15,486 bases of DNA, from contig VBCP01000106.1 of assembly GCA_005888925.1 (NCBI GenBank), positions 1-15,486 of the forward strand, in the 5' to 3' direction. Below the pieces are notes generated by a model that ran no database searches, was not told where the DNA came from, and worked only from the letters and a program-made list of their open reading frames with translations. Origin of the DNA: Betaproteobacteria bacterium (GTDB lineage Bacteria > Pseudomonadota > Gammaproteobacteria > Burkholderiales > SG8-39). Within the stretch, counting starts at the first letter, position 1. Every line of letters begins with the position of its first letter. Both the position numbers and the translations under genes were made by a program. This document shows, one piece after another, positions 1 through 7,411 of the stretch.

Positions 1-123
1 CAGGTTCAGGTGCTTGGCCACCTCCTGCGCGAGCCGTGCGTTCGCGTTGCCGGTGAACACCATCAGGCGCTCGAGCGCTGCGCTGTTCATCGCCGCATTT
101 ATACCGGTGTTCATGGAGGTCAT
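1..123 (-). CDS. prs: Ribose-phosphate pyrophosphokinase, N-terminal fragment
   Basis: The enzyme makes PRPP from ribose 5-phosphate and ATP in the cytoplasm, feeding nucleotide, histidine and NAD synthesis. Only the first 41 codons are inside the window; the gene runs off the left edge. The residues LMVFTGNANARLAQEVAKHL match the conserved Prs N-terminus, where the FTGNAN stretch begins the first Rossmann-like lobe. In-frame ATG codons lie at 123, 114, 90 and 63. The family usually starts only a few residues before LMVFTG, so the ATG at 90 is a real alternative to 123; none has a convincing Shine-Dalgarno. It lies just downstream of tRNA-Gln and ispE on the same strand, the usual betaproteobacterial order. 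Family assignment is safe; the exact start is not. Confidence 0.88.
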   Translation of the reverse strand, partial: MTSMNTGINAAMNSAALERLMVFTGNANARLAQEVAKHLNL

Positions 124-129
124 AGGGAT

Positions 130-206
130 TGGCTGGGGAGGAAGGATTCGAACCCTCGTATGCCGGAATCAAAATCCGGTGCCTTAACCAGCTTGGCGAC
201 TCCCCA
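130..206 (-). tRNA. tRNA-Gln, anticodon UUG
   Basis: Read on the minus strand, the sequence folds as a complete 77-nt tRNA. The acceptor stem TGGGGAG/CTCCCCA is followed by discriminator G and an encoded CCA (132-130). The anticodon stem CCGGA/TCCGG closes a loop TTTTGAT, whose central triplet TTG reads glutamine codons. The T arm is GAGGG-TTCGAAT-CCTTC with one G-U pair. It sits 8 nt after the ispE stop codon and 6 nt before the prs start, all on one strand, so it is probably processed from the same transcript. Confidence 0.97.
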
Positions 207-214
207 GTTGTGCT

Positions 215-1033
215 TCATTCGGCCCAGTCATAGAGCGGGTGGCGGTCGAGCCCCTGCGCCACGAATCCGTCCATGCCTCGAGGCATCTGGGATTGAATCG
301 CACGCGCTTCGGCTTCATTCGCGAACTCGGCGAAGACGCACGCTCCGGAACCCGTCATGCGCGCCTGCGCGGACCGCTCTCTGAGCCACGCCAGCTGCGC
401 TGCCACCTCGGGATAGCGGGCGGTCACGACGGCTTCGAGATCGTTGCGTCCGCGCCCCGGGAAAAAGGGCGGTATTTTGAGTCGTTTGGACTCGCCTGTC
501 AACGCGGCCGCGAAGATTTCCTTCGTGGAAACCGCAACTTGCGGCGTGATCACGAGATACCAGGCGGGCGCGAGATCGAGCGGCGTCAAGCGCTCGCCGA
601 TGCCTTCGCCGAGCGCGTTGCGGCCGAACACGAAGAACGGCACGTCGGCGCCGAGCCTGGCGCCGAGCTCGAGCAATGCCGCCCGGGCCAAACGCAGATC
701 CCAGAGCCGATTCAGCGCGAGCAGCACGGTGGCCGCATCGGAGGAACCGCCGCCCAAGCCGCCGCCGACCGGCAGCCGTTTCTGCAGCGCGATGTCGGCG
801 CCCAGCTGGCACGCGGTGCTCTGCTTCAGGAGCCGGGCCGCGCGCAGGCAGAGATTGTCACCGCCGGACATGCCGGTGAACCGAAGCTCGCCATCGTCGC
901 GGCGCGAGATGCGGATGCGGTCGGCGCGCTCGATCAGGCGGAACACCGTCTGCAGCTCGTGGTAACCGTCAGGACGCCGCGCGAGGACATGCAGGAAAAG
1001 GTTGAGCTTCCCGGGAGCCGGGAAGTCCTTCAT
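215..1033 (-). CDS. ispE: 4-diphosphocytidyl-2-C-methyl-D-erythritol kinase
   Basis: This GHMP-family kinase phosphorylates the 2-hydroxyl of CDP-methylerythritol with ATP, a step of the non-mevalonate route to isoprenoids (ubiquinone, undecaprenyl phosphate, and the farnesyl group used by CtaB in this window). The product is 272 aa, normal for the family. Visible motifs are the substrate-side PAPGKLNLFLHV with Lys9, the glycine-rich ATP loop GGGLGGGSSDAA near residues 90-101, LGADVPFF with the likely catalytic Asp130, and a C-terminal MTGSGACVFAEF motif. The ATG at 1033 overlaps the lolB stop in an ATGA, which fixes the start; upstream in-frame codons belong to lolB read out of frame. The lolB-ispE-tRNA-Gln-prs order is conserved in betaproteobacteria. 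Confidence 0.96.
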   Translation of the reverse strand: MKDFPAPGKLNLFLHVLARRPDGYHELQTVFRLIERADRIRISRRDDGELRFTGMSGGDNLCLRAARLLKQSTACQLGADIALQKRLPVGGGLGGGSSDAATVLLALNRLWDLRLARAALLELGARLGADVPFFVFGRNALGEGIGERLTPLDLAPAWYLVITPQVAVSTKEIFAAALTGESKRLKIPPFFPGRGRNDLEAVVTARYPEVAAQLAWLRERSAQARMTGSGACVFAEFANEAEARAIQSQMPRGMDGFVAQGLDRHPLYDWAE

Positions 1034-1554
1034 TTCCACTGCGAAATGGCGAGCCGCAGCTCGATGCCCTGATAGGTGAGGCGCATGCGCGAGGGCCGCT
1101 CGCCGTCGTATTCCTGGTATTCCACCTTCCAGCCGCGCTGCTCCAGCGCGCGCAGCTTGCCGTCGGGGCCTTTTTCGATGCGCGCCGGCGTGTCGCTCGA
1201 GGCACGCCCCTGCACCCAGTCGGCGAGCCCCTCGAGCGGCAGGCGAAAACCGAGCACGCGCTCGGTCAGCGACTCGGCGTCCGGCGCGCGGTACTGCTTG
1301 CCCTCGGCGGTGGTGAGCTGGACGGCGTCGCCTTCGCGCACGATGCGCGCGATGCCCTGGCCGAGCGGGGTGCTGATCAAGAGCTCGTCGCCGCCACCGG
1401 CGTGGCGCCAGCCGATGTTGCCGGTGAAGGCTTCGTTGCCATAGCGCGCCGCGATGCGGCCGCCGAGATCGAAGTCCACGCTGCTTGGCGGCTTCAGCTC
1501 CACCTGAGCACAAGCGCAGGCGAGCAGCGCCAGAGCCCAGACTGCCCGCCTCAC
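1030..1554 (-). CDS. lolB: Outer-membrane lipoprotein LolB
   Basis: LolB takes lipoproteins from the periplasmic carrier LolA and inserts them into the outer membrane; it is itself a lipoprotein. The 174-aa product starts with a short hydrophobic leader and a lipobox, LLAC, giving lipidated Cys13. The following FDLGGRIAARYGNEAFTGNI is the usual first strand pair of the LolB barrel, and the protein ends LTYQGIELRLAISQWK. I chose the GTG at 1554 because it gives a proper signal peptide and overlaps the upstream TPR stop codon as GTGA; longer in-frame starts to 1659 would add a charged leader that only reflects the TPR gene in another frame. The second Cys (Cys15) two residues after the lipobox is a small oddity. 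Translation is likely coupled to the gene before it and to ispE after it. Confidence 0.93.
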   Translation of the reverse strand: MRRAVWALALLACACAQVELKPPSSVDFDLGGRIAARYGNEAFTGNIGWRHAGGGDELLISTPLGQGIARIVREGDAVQLTTAEGKQYRAPDAESLTERVLGFRLPLEGLADWVQGRASSDTPARIEKGPDGKLRALEQRGWKVEYQEYDGERPSRMRLTYQGIELRLAISQWK

Positions 1555-3218
1555 CGCCGCAGCCGCTTGATCGTCTTCAGGAGCGTTTCGTTGTCGGGCG
1601 CGCTCTTCAGCGATTCCTGCCAGATGCGGTTCGCTTCGCCGCGATCGCCCATCACCCACAGCACTTCGCCGAGGTGCGCGCCGATCTCCGCGTCGGGGCG
1701 TCCGCCATAGGCGCGGCGCAGGGTTTCGGCGGCGCCCTTCAGGTCCCCTTCGCGGTATTGCACCCAGCCGAGGCTGTCGACGATGAAGTAATCCTCGGGC
1801 GCGAGCTTCAGCGCCTGCTCGATCAGCTCGCGCGCCTCGCGCAGGCGCGTGTTGCGCTCGGCGAACGAGTAACCGAGCGCGTTGTAGGCGTGGGCGTGGT
1901 CGGGCCGTACTTCGATCAGCTTGCGCAGGTTCTGCTCGAGCAGATCGTACTTCTCGAGCTTTTCCGCCGTGAGCGCGAAGTCGTACAGCAGCTCGGGCTG
2001 GTCGGGCTCCGACTTGAGCGCCTCGCCGAGGATCTGGAAGGCCTCCTTGTGCCGGTTGGCATCGCGCAACAGCTGGGCCTCCGCCACCGTGATCTGCACC
2101 TGCTGATCCGGGTTATCGGCGCCCACCTTGTGCAGGAACTCGCGCGCGGCATCGAGCTTGCCCTGCTTGGCAATCGCATTGGCGGTCCGCAGCCGCGCGT
2201 TCAATGCGTGATCGCCTTCCTGGATCTGCTCGTACCACTCGATGGCGCGCGGCCACTGCTTCTGCTCTTCGGCGATCTGGCCGAGGAGGAAGCGCGCGCC
2301 GTCAGGGTCGCGATAGGCCTCGTTGCCCACCAGGCGCTTCAGGTTGTCTTCCGCGACGCTGTAGTCCTTGAGCTGGAACGCGAGCAGCCCGATCGTGTAG
2401 ATGAGATCGGTGTTGCCTGGGTTGGCCGCGAGCAGGGTCTCGAACTGCTTGCGCGCCTCGGGGACGCGCTTGTCGAGAATCAGCGCGCGCGCGTAGTTGA
2501 GCCGGCCTTCGCGCGAGCTCGGGTTGCGCTCGACGAACTGCGCGAGCCGCTTTGCCGCCTCCGCGGTCGAGCGCTTTTGCAGCACCTGCGCTTCCATCAC
2601 CGCCGGCGCTTCCCACTCGGGGCGCAGCTCGGCGGCGCGGCGCGCGGCGGCGAGCGCCGACTTGTCGTCCGCGGCCGCCGCGGCAGCCTGGGCGATGGCA
2701 AGCTGCGCGGGCGCAAGCTCGGGATGGCGCGCGGCCAGCCTTTGCACGACGCGCAGGTTTGCGGCCTTGTCGGGATTCGCGGCGAGCAGGCGATTCAACT
2801 GCAGGAACGCGCGCTCGAGATCGACACCCTCGCTCGCGAGCAGCTTCTCGAGATAGGGCTCGGCCTCATCGACCCGCTTCGCCGAGACGAGCAGCGCGGC
2901 AACGACCTGCAGCGCGGCAGGCGACTTCGGCTCGATCTCCTGCCAGGTCTTCGCCGCCTCGAGGGCGAGCTCGGGCAGCTTTCCCTCGTTGGCGACCTCG
3001 ACCGCCCGGCGCGCCACGCGCGCATCTCCGGTGCGCCGAGCGAGCTCGAGATAGGTCTTCGCGGCGAGCGCGTAGTCGCCGCGCTGCATGGCGATTTCGC
3101 CGAGCAGCAGCTCGTAGAGCGTCGGCTCGTTCAGCTCCTTGGCATCGGGCTGGGCGAGCGCGGCGCCGGGCAGAGCGATGGCAAATAGAGCAATGGGGAC
3201 GAGCAGGCGGATCAACAT
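1551..3218 (-). CDS. Secreted tetratricopeptide-repeat protein
   Basis: This is a 555-aa TPR protein whose exact function is unknown. The N-terminus LIRLLVPIALFAIALPGAALA is a signal peptide, with likely cleavage after Ala22, so the protein should act in the periplasm or be attached to a membrane. Nearly all the rest is helical repeats of TPR type, for example LYELLLGEIAMQRGDYALAA at the start and AYNALGYSFAERNTRLREA and GWVQYREGDLKGAAETLRRA near the end; TPR proteins usually act as protein-binding scaffolds. I chose the ATG at 3218 because it begins the signal peptide; the codons up to 3260 fall in the gap to mutM. It is first in the set with lolB and overlaps it by 4 nt, which suggests, but does not prove, a job in envelope or lipoprotein assembly. 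Confidence 0.85.
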   Translation of the reverse strand: MLIRLLVPIALFAIALPGAALAQPDAKELNEPTLYELLLGEIAMQRGDYALAAKTYLELARRTGDARVARRAVEVANEGKLPELALEAAKTWQEIEPKSPAALQVVAALLVSAKRVDEAEPYLEKLLASEGVDLERAFLQLNRLLAANPDKAANLRVVQRLAARHPELAPAQLAIAQAAAAAADDKSALAAARRAAELRPEWEAPAVMEAQVLQKRSTAEAAKRLAQFVERNPSSREGRLNYARALILDKRVPEARKQFETLLAANPGNTDLIYTIGLLAFQLKDYSVAEDNLKRLVGNEAYRDPDGARFLLGQIAEEQKQWPRAIEWYEQIQEGDHALNARLRTANAIAKQGKLDAAREFLHKVGADNPDQQVQITVAEAQLLRDANRHKEAFQILGEALKSEPDQPELLYDFALTAEKLEKYDLLEQNLRKLIEVRPDHAHAYNALGYSFAERNTRLREARELIEQALKLAPEDYFIVDSLGWVQYREGDLKGAAETLRRAYGGRPDAEIGAHLGEVLWVMGDRGEANRIWQESLKSAPDNETLLKTIKRLRR

Positions 3219-3271
3219 CTGGGTTCGACTGATCTTAGGTATATTTGGTGCCCCGCACAAGCAAAGCTGTC
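3219..3271. promoter_or_regulatory. Divergent promoter region between the TPR gene and mutM
   Basis: This 53-bp gap is the only space from which the TPR-lolB-ispE set and mutM can both be started. It is clearly AT-richer than its surroundings. On the plus strand TATATT at 3240-3245 matches five of six bases of a sigma-70 -10 box and would put a start site about 20 nt before the mutM ATG, but no good -35 hexamer is visible at 16-18 bp. On the minus strand TAAGAT is a weaker -10 candidate, with TTGTGC 17 bp upstream. Both are guesses from base pattern. Confidence 0.35.
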
Positions 3272-4081
3272 ATGCCCGAACTGCCGGAAGTCGAAGTCAC
3301 GCGCCGCGGCCTCGCGCCGCATCTCGCCGGCCGCGTGATTTCTGGCGTCGCAGTCAGGCAACGGCGCCTGCGCTGGCCGGTGCCGCACGCGGTGCGCCTG
3401 CTCGCCGGGCGCAAGGTGCGCGGCGTGCAGCGGCGCGGCAAGTACCTGCTCGTCGACTGCGGCGACGGCCATCTCATCCTCCACCTGGGCATGTCGGGGA
3501 GCCTGCGGGTGCTGCCGCCGGGGACGTCGGCGGAAAAGCACGATCACTTCGATCTCATCCTCGGCGATCGCATGCTGCGGCTGCGCGATCCGCGGCGCTT
3601 CGGTGCCGTGCTCTGGACCAAGGACGCGGTGCACGCGCATCCGCTGATCGCGAACCTCGGGATCGAGCCGCTCTCGCGCGCGCTCGACCCGGCGCGCCTG
3701 TATGCGCTGACGCGTAAGCACCGCGCGGCGATCAAGCTTTTCCTGCTGGACGGGCGCCGCATCGTCGGCGTAGGCAATATTTATGCAAGCGAAAGCCTGT
3801 TCCGCGCCGGCATCGATCCGCGTACGCCGGCGAATCGGCCGTCGCTCGAGCGCTGCGCCCGCCTCTCGAAGGCGATCAAGGACACGTTGCGCGCGGCGAT
3901 CCGCGCGGGCGGCTCGAGCCTGCGTGACTATGTCGGCGCTGATGGACGTCGAGGCGATTCGCAGAGCCGGCACTGGGTGTATGACCGCGAGGGCAAGCCG
4001 TGCCGGCGCTGCGGCGCCACGATCAAGCGGCTGGTGCAGGGACAGCGCTCGACCTTCTACTGCCCGCGCTGCCAGAAGTAG
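3272..4081 (+). CDS. mutM: Formamidopyrimidine-DNA glycosylase
   Basis: MutM (Fpg) removes 8-oxoguanine and formamidopyrimidines from DNA and nicks the abasic site by beta,delta-elimination. The product is 269 aa, the same length as the E. coli enzyme. The start MPELPEVEVTRRGL leaves the catalytic Pro2 and Glu3 once Met is removed, which fixes the ATG at 3272; the longer in-frame start at 3245 would bury the catalytic proline. Lys57 in GKYLLVD is the other conserved active-site lysine. VGVGNIYASE is the conserved DNA-binding helix region. The C-terminal zinc finger has Cys244, Cys247, Cys264 and Cys267, with the phosphate-binding Arg259 between the pairs. It is transcribed away from the TPR gene and converges on coaD with only one base between their stop codons. 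Confidence 0.97.
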   Translation: MPELPEVEVTRRGLAPHLAGRVISGVAVRQRRLRWPVPHAVRLLAGRKVRGVQRRGKYLLVDCGDGHLILHLGMSGSLRVLPPGTSAEKHDHFDLILGDRMLRLRDPRRFGAVLWTKDAVHAHPLIANLGIEPLSRALDPARLYALTRKHRAAIKLFLLDGRRIVGVGNIYASESLFRAGIDPRTPANRPSLERCARLSKAIKDTLRAAIRAGGSSLRDYVGADGRRGDSQSRHWVYDREGKPCRRCGATIKRLVQGQRSTFYCPRCQK

Positions 4082-4082
4082 T

Positions 4083-4562
4083 TCAGCCCTTCGCCTTCTG
4101 CTTGAGCTTCTTCGCCACCAGCGGGTGGACGAACTTGGCGACGTCGCCGCCGAGCGCCGCGATCTCCCGCACCAGCGTCGCCGAGATGAACATGTGCTGC
4201 TCCGAAGGCGTGAGGAACACCGTCTCCATCTCCGGATAGAGGTTGCGGTTCATCCCGGCGAGCTGGAACTCGTACTCGAAGTCCGACACGGCGCGCAAGC
4301 CGCGCAGCACGACGCGCGCGCCCTGCTGGCGCACGAAATCGGTGAGCAGCCCGCTGAAGCCCAGCACTTCGACGTTTTTCAGGTCGCCCAGCACCTCGCG
4401 CGACATCGCGATGCGTTCATCGAGCGGGAAGAACGGCCGCTTCGCCTTGCTGTCGGCGATCGCGAGGATCAGGGAATCGAACAGCGTGCTCGCGCGCCGC
4501 ACGAGATCCTCGTGGCCGCGCGTGAGCGGGTCAAACGTGCCCGGGTAGACCGCCTTGATCAT
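4083..4562 (-). CDS. coaD: Phosphopantetheine adenylyltransferase
   Basis: CoaD transfers AMP from ATP to 4'-phosphopantetheine, the next-to-last step of coenzyme A synthesis in the cytoplasm. At 159 aa it has the family's usual length. The nucleotidyltransferase motif is GTFDPLTRGH with His17; RGLRAVSDFEYEFQLAGMNR is the conserved substrate-binding segment; and ISATLVREIAALGGDV is the second ATP motif, with the Ser in ISSTLVRE replaced by Ala. The ATG at 4562 is the only start that keeps the MIKAVYPGTF N-terminus. The coding region begins 32 nt inside the end of rsmD, the common rsmD-coaD arrangement, so the two are probably translated from one message. Confidence 0.96.
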   Translation of the reverse strand: MIKAVYPGTFDPLTRGHEDLVRRASTLFDSLILAIADSKAKRPFFPLDERIAMSREVLGDLKNVEVLGFSGLLTDFVRQQGARVVLRGLRAVSDFEYEFQLAGMNRNLYPEMETVFLTPSEQHMFISATLVREIAALGGDVAKFVHPLVAKKLKQKAKG

Positions 4563-5130
4563 CGCCTCTCCACTCGAAGAGCTGATAGCTCACCTGCCCG
4601 GCGCGAGCGCGCTTCAGTTCGCGCCAGCGCACCCCCAGGACCGCAGGCGCCGCCGATTCGATGTACACGCGCGCCGCTTGCGCTAGCCGGCTTTCAAGCT
4701 GTTCCAGCACGGCCGGCAGCGCATTCTGCCTGAACGGGGGATCGAGGAAAACCACGTCGAAGCGCTCGCGCGAGCGCGCGAGATACTCGTTTGCATCACC
4801 GCGCACCAGCTCGACCGCGCGCGCGCCGATCTTGGCGCGGGCCGTCTCCAGCGCTGAGTACGCGGCGCCGTCGCTCTCCACCATCACCACGCGCGGCGCG
4901 CCGCGCGAAGCCGCCTCGAAGCCGAGCGCGCCGCTGCCGGCGAACAGATCGAGGCAACTCTGGCCGTCGAGCCATTGTCCGAGCCAGTTGAAGAGTGTCT
5001 CGCGCACGCGGTCGGGCGTGGGCCGCAGTCCCGGGCGCGGCGCGACCTTGATGCGCCGTCCGCGATATTCGCCGGCGATGATGCGGATTTCCCCTGCTCT
5101 TTCGCTCTTATTGTTACGGGTAGAATGCAC
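4531..5130 (-). CDS. rsmD: 16S rRNA (guanine-966-N2)-methyltransferase
   Basis: RsmD methylates G966 of 16S rRNA in assembled 30S subunits, using S-adenosylmethionine. The 199-aa product has the family order: IRIIAGEYRGRRIKV and GLRPTPDRVRETLFNWLG at the N-terminus, the SAM-binding DLFAGSGALGFEAASRGA, and the catalytic FDVVFLDPPF. The start is the weak point. A GTG at 5130 gives a basic leader (HSTRNNKSERAGE) of ordinary length, and no in-frame ATG lies between it and the conserved IRIIAGE; in-frame codons further upstream are inside ftsY. No Shine-Dalgarno is evident. With this start the gene overlaps the divergent ftsY by six bases. The C-terminus overlaps coaD by 32 nt. Confidence 0.93.
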   Translation of the reverse strand: MHSTRNNKSERAGEIRIIAGEYRGRRIKVAPRPGLRPTPDRVRETLFNWLGQWLDGQSCLDLFAGSGALGFEAASRGAPRVVMVESDGAAYSALETARAKIGARAVELVRGDANEYLARSRERFDVVFLDPPFRQNALPAVLEQLESRLAQAARVYIESAAPAVLGVRWRELKRARAGQVSYQLFEWRGDDQGGLPGHV

Positions 5131-6054
5131 CAGTCGATGGTAGCAGCGCTTTCCTGGGCCGCGCGCCTGAAGAACGGTCTCGCGCGTACGCGGGAGGTGC
5201 TCAACACGCCCGTCTCCGAGCTGTTCGTCCGCCGAGGCGTGGACGAGTCGCTGTTCCAGGATCTGGAGACCGCGCTCCTGCAAGCCGACTGCGGCGTTGC
5301 CGCGACCGACTGGCTCATCGCCTCGCTGCGCGAGAAGGCGCGCAGGGAGCGCATCGAAGACGGCGACACGCTCAAGGCCGCGCTGAAGGACTCGCTCACC
5401 GAGTTGCTTTTACCGCTGGAGAAAAGACTCGAGGTGGGCCGCGCGAAGCCCTACGTGCTGATGATTGCAGGGGTCAACGGCTCGGGCAAGACGACCTCGA
5501 TCGGCAAGCTCGCGAAGTGGCTCCAGTCGCAGGGCAAGAGCGTGCTGCTCGCCGCCGGCGATACGTTCCGCGCAGCGGCGCGCGAGCAGCTGGTCGTCTG
5601 GGGCGAGCGCAACGGGATTCCCGTCGTCGCGCAGACGAGCGGCGATCCCGGCGCCGTGGTCTACGACGCGCTCGCCGCGGCGCGCGCGCGCGGCACCGAT
5701 GTGCTCATCGCCGACACGGCCGGCCGGCTGCCGACGCAGCTCCACCTGATGGAGGAGATCCGCAAGGTGAAGCGCGTCGCGGCCAAGGCTCAGCCCGAAG
5801 CGCCGCACGAAGTGCTCCTGGTGCTCGACGCCAACACCGGCCAGAACGCCATCGCGCAGGTGAAAGCCTTCGACGACGCGCTGCAGCTCACCGGCCTGGT
5901 GCTGACCAAGCTCGACGGCACCGCGAAAGGCGGCGTGGTCTGTGCGATCGCCCGCGAGCGCCCGGTGCCGCTGCTCTTCATCGGCGTCGGCGAGGAAATC
6001 GACGACCTGCGGCCCTTCGTCGCCCGCGAGTTCGCCGAGGCGCTGGTTGGTTAG
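5125..6054 (+). CDS. ftsY: Signal recognition particle receptor FtsY (short form)
   Basis: FtsY is the GTPase receptor that docks SRP-ribosome complexes at the inner membrane for co-translational insertion. The 309-aa product consists of the NG domains only: a helical N domain to about residue 105, then the G domain with P-loop GVNGSGKTTS (Lys122), DTFRAAA (146-152), DTAGR (197-201) and TKLDGTAKGG (261-270). The acidic A domain that makes E. coli FtsY about 500 aa is absent; the first helix (ALSWAARLKNGLARTREVLN) is probably the membrane-contacting amphipathic element. ATG codons at 5125 and 5137 are both possible. TAGAAT at 5121-5126 looks like a -10 box, which would leave almost no leader. 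The stop overlaps the ftsE start by eight bases, as expected for an ftsY-ftsE-ftsX operon. Confidence 0.96.
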   Translation: MHQSMVAALSWAARLKNGLARTREVLNTPVSELFVRRGVDESLFQDLETALLQADCGVAATDWLIASLREKARRERIEDGDTLKAALKDSLTELLLPLEKRLEVGRAKPYVLMIAGVNGSGKTTSIGKLAKWLQSQGKSVLLAAGDTFRAAAREQLVVWGERNGIPVVAQTSGDPGAVVYDALAAARARGTDVLIADTAGRLPTQLHLMEEIRKVKRVAAKAQPEAPHEVLLVLDANTGQNAIAQVKAFDDALQLTGLVLTKLDGTAKGGVVCAIARERPVPLLFIGVGEEIDDLRPFVAREFAEALVG

Positions 6055-6697
6055 CTTTTCCGCGGTCGCGAAGCGCTACCCCGGAGGCGAGGAAGCGCTG
6101 AGAGAGGTGAGCTTCGCGGTCGAGCCGGGGGAGCTGGTGTTCATCACCGGGCGCTCCGGGGCGGGCAAATCAACGCTGCTCAAGCTCATTCCGGCGATCG
6201 AGCGGCCGAGCTCGGGCGCGGTGATCGTCAACGGGCAGAACGTCGGCGCGCTCAAGCGCCCGGCGATTCCCTATCTGCGCCGCAACCTCGGGCTCGTGTT
6301 CCAGGACCAGAAGCTGCTCTACGACCGCTCGGTCTACGACAACGTCATGCTGCCGCTCGCCTTCTCCGCGCATCCGCCGAAGGAGGCGGCGCGCCGGGCG
6401 CGTGCCGCGCTCGACAAGGTGGGGCTGCTCGCGCGCGAGAAGTCGAACCCGATCCAGCTCTCGGGCGGTGAGCAGCAACGCCTCGCGATCGCACGCGCGG
6501 TGGTCAACCGGCCGTCGATCCTGCTCGCCGACGAGCCCACGGCGAACCTCGACGCCGAGTCGGCGCGCCGCATCGTCGAGATCTTCGTCGAGTTCAACCA
6601 GGTCGGCGTCACGGTGCTCATCGCCACGCACGACCAGGCGCTGGTGGCGCAATACGGCAAGCGGCTCTTGCACCTCGAGGCCGGGCGCATGCAATGA
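6047..6697 (+). CDS. ftsE: Cell-division ABC transporter ATPase FtsE (intact copy)
   Basis: FtsE is the cytoplasmic ATPase of FtsEX, which uses ATP to activate septal peptidoglycan hydrolases through the periplasmic loop of FtsX. This copy is complete at 216 aa: Walker A GRSGAGKST (35-43), Q-loop Gln86, signature LSGGEQQ (138-144), Walker B with Asp162-Glu163, and H-loop His195. The start is inferred: TTG at 6047 gives VSFSAVAKRYPGG, which aligns with the usual MI-F--V-KRYPGG opening, and GAGG at 6037-6040 is well spaced before it. No ATG or GTG fits. It overlaps ftsY by 8 nt, and its stop overlaps the next ATG as ATGA. Its codons from the second base of codon 48 onward lie in the first copy of a 1223-bp tandem repeat. 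Confidence 0.95.
   Translation: MVSFSAVAKRYPGGEEALREVSFAVEPGELVFITGRSGAGKSTLLKLIPAIERPSSGAVIVNGQNVGALKRPAIPYLRRNLGLVFQDQKLLYDRSVYDNVMLPLAFSAHPPKEAARRARAALDKVGLLAREKSNPIQLSGGEQQRLAIARAVVNRPSILLADEPTANLDAESARRIVEIFVEFNQVGVTVLIATHDQALVAQYGKRLLHLEAGRMQ
6174..6183 (+). repeat. 10-bp repeat CGCTGCTCAA next to the duplication breakpoint
   Basis: CGCTGCTCAA occurs in ftsE at 6174-6183, in the truncated ftsX at 7397-7406 and in the intact ftsX at 8620-8629. The spacing is exactly 1223 bases each time, so it lies in register with the large tandem repeat. In ftsE it ends five bases before the repeat begins (GCTCA at 6184-6188, against CCGCG at 7407-7411). It is a candidate pairing site for the event that made the duplication, although both genes encode Leu-Leu here, which raises the odds of a chance match. 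Confidence 0.6.
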
Positions 6698-7411
6698 AAG
6701 CCTGGCTGCGACAGCATCGGCAGGCATTTGCGCGCGCGCTGCGGCGAATCGGAGCGCTCAATGCGCTGGTCATCGGCATCGCGCTCGCGCTGCCGGCAGG
6801 AGGCTATGCGCTGCTCGAAAGCCTGCGCGCGGTGGCGGGCCGCCTGACCGTGCAGCCGCAGATCTCGGTGTTCCTCGATGCCAAGCGCGCCGACGTCGAT
6901 GCGCTCTCTGCCAGGATCAAACGCGACGCGCGCGTGTCGCGGCTGCGTTTCGTGCCGCGCGAACAGGCGCTGAAAGAGCTCGCCGCGGTCCAGGGCCTGC
7001 CCGAGCTGGTCGCGGTCCTCGGGCGCAATCCATTGCCGGACGCCTTCGTCGTCACGGCCGCCGACGAGAGCATCGAGCCGCTCGCGGCCGACCTCGCAAG
7101 ACTGCCCGGCGTCGCGCACGTACAGGCCGATGCGCTCTGGGCACGGCGCCTGGCAACGCTCGCGCGCCTCGCGCGGATCGGGTTGTGGCTTCTCGCCGGC
7201 TTGCTGGGCACGGCGCTCATCGCCGTGACGTTCAACACCATCCGCCTGCAGATCCTCACGCAGCGCGAGGAGATCGAGGTCTCCAAGCTGATCGGCGCGA
7301 CCGACGGCTTCATCCGCCGGCCGTTCTATTACGCCGGTCTGCTCCAGGGCCTCGCCGGCGGCGCGCTCGCGCTCGTCCTGGTGGCCGTCACGCTGGCGCT
7401 GCTCAACCGCG
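6189..7411 (+). repeat. Tandem direct repeat, copy A (1223 bp)
   Basis: This block starts inside ftsE codon 48 and ends inside ftsX codon 240. It is followed without a gap by an apparently identical copy. It carries ftsE codons 49-216, the ATGA overlap and ftsX codons 1-239. Reading both copies side by side I found no difference in the stretches compared base by base, and the translated products agree throughout. The base before the block is A (6188) and the base before copy B is G (7411), so the left boundary is sharp. Confidence 0.95.

Noticed and set aside
10..384. Plus-strand open frame across prs, tRNA-Gln and ispE
   Set aside because: It runs through a clear tRNA gene and two well-identified minus-strand genes and has no motif of its own.
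1485..3188. A 567-codon open frame on the plus strand opposite the TPR gene
   Set aside because: High GC keeps the antisense strand open. The minus-strand product has a signal peptide and clean TPR repeats, while the plus-strand product is low-complexity Arg/Leu/Ala-rich with no recognisable motif.
3245..3271. Upstream start for mutM at 3245
   Set aside because: MutM needs proline directly after the initiator Met as its catalytic residue; only the ATG at 3272 provides this.
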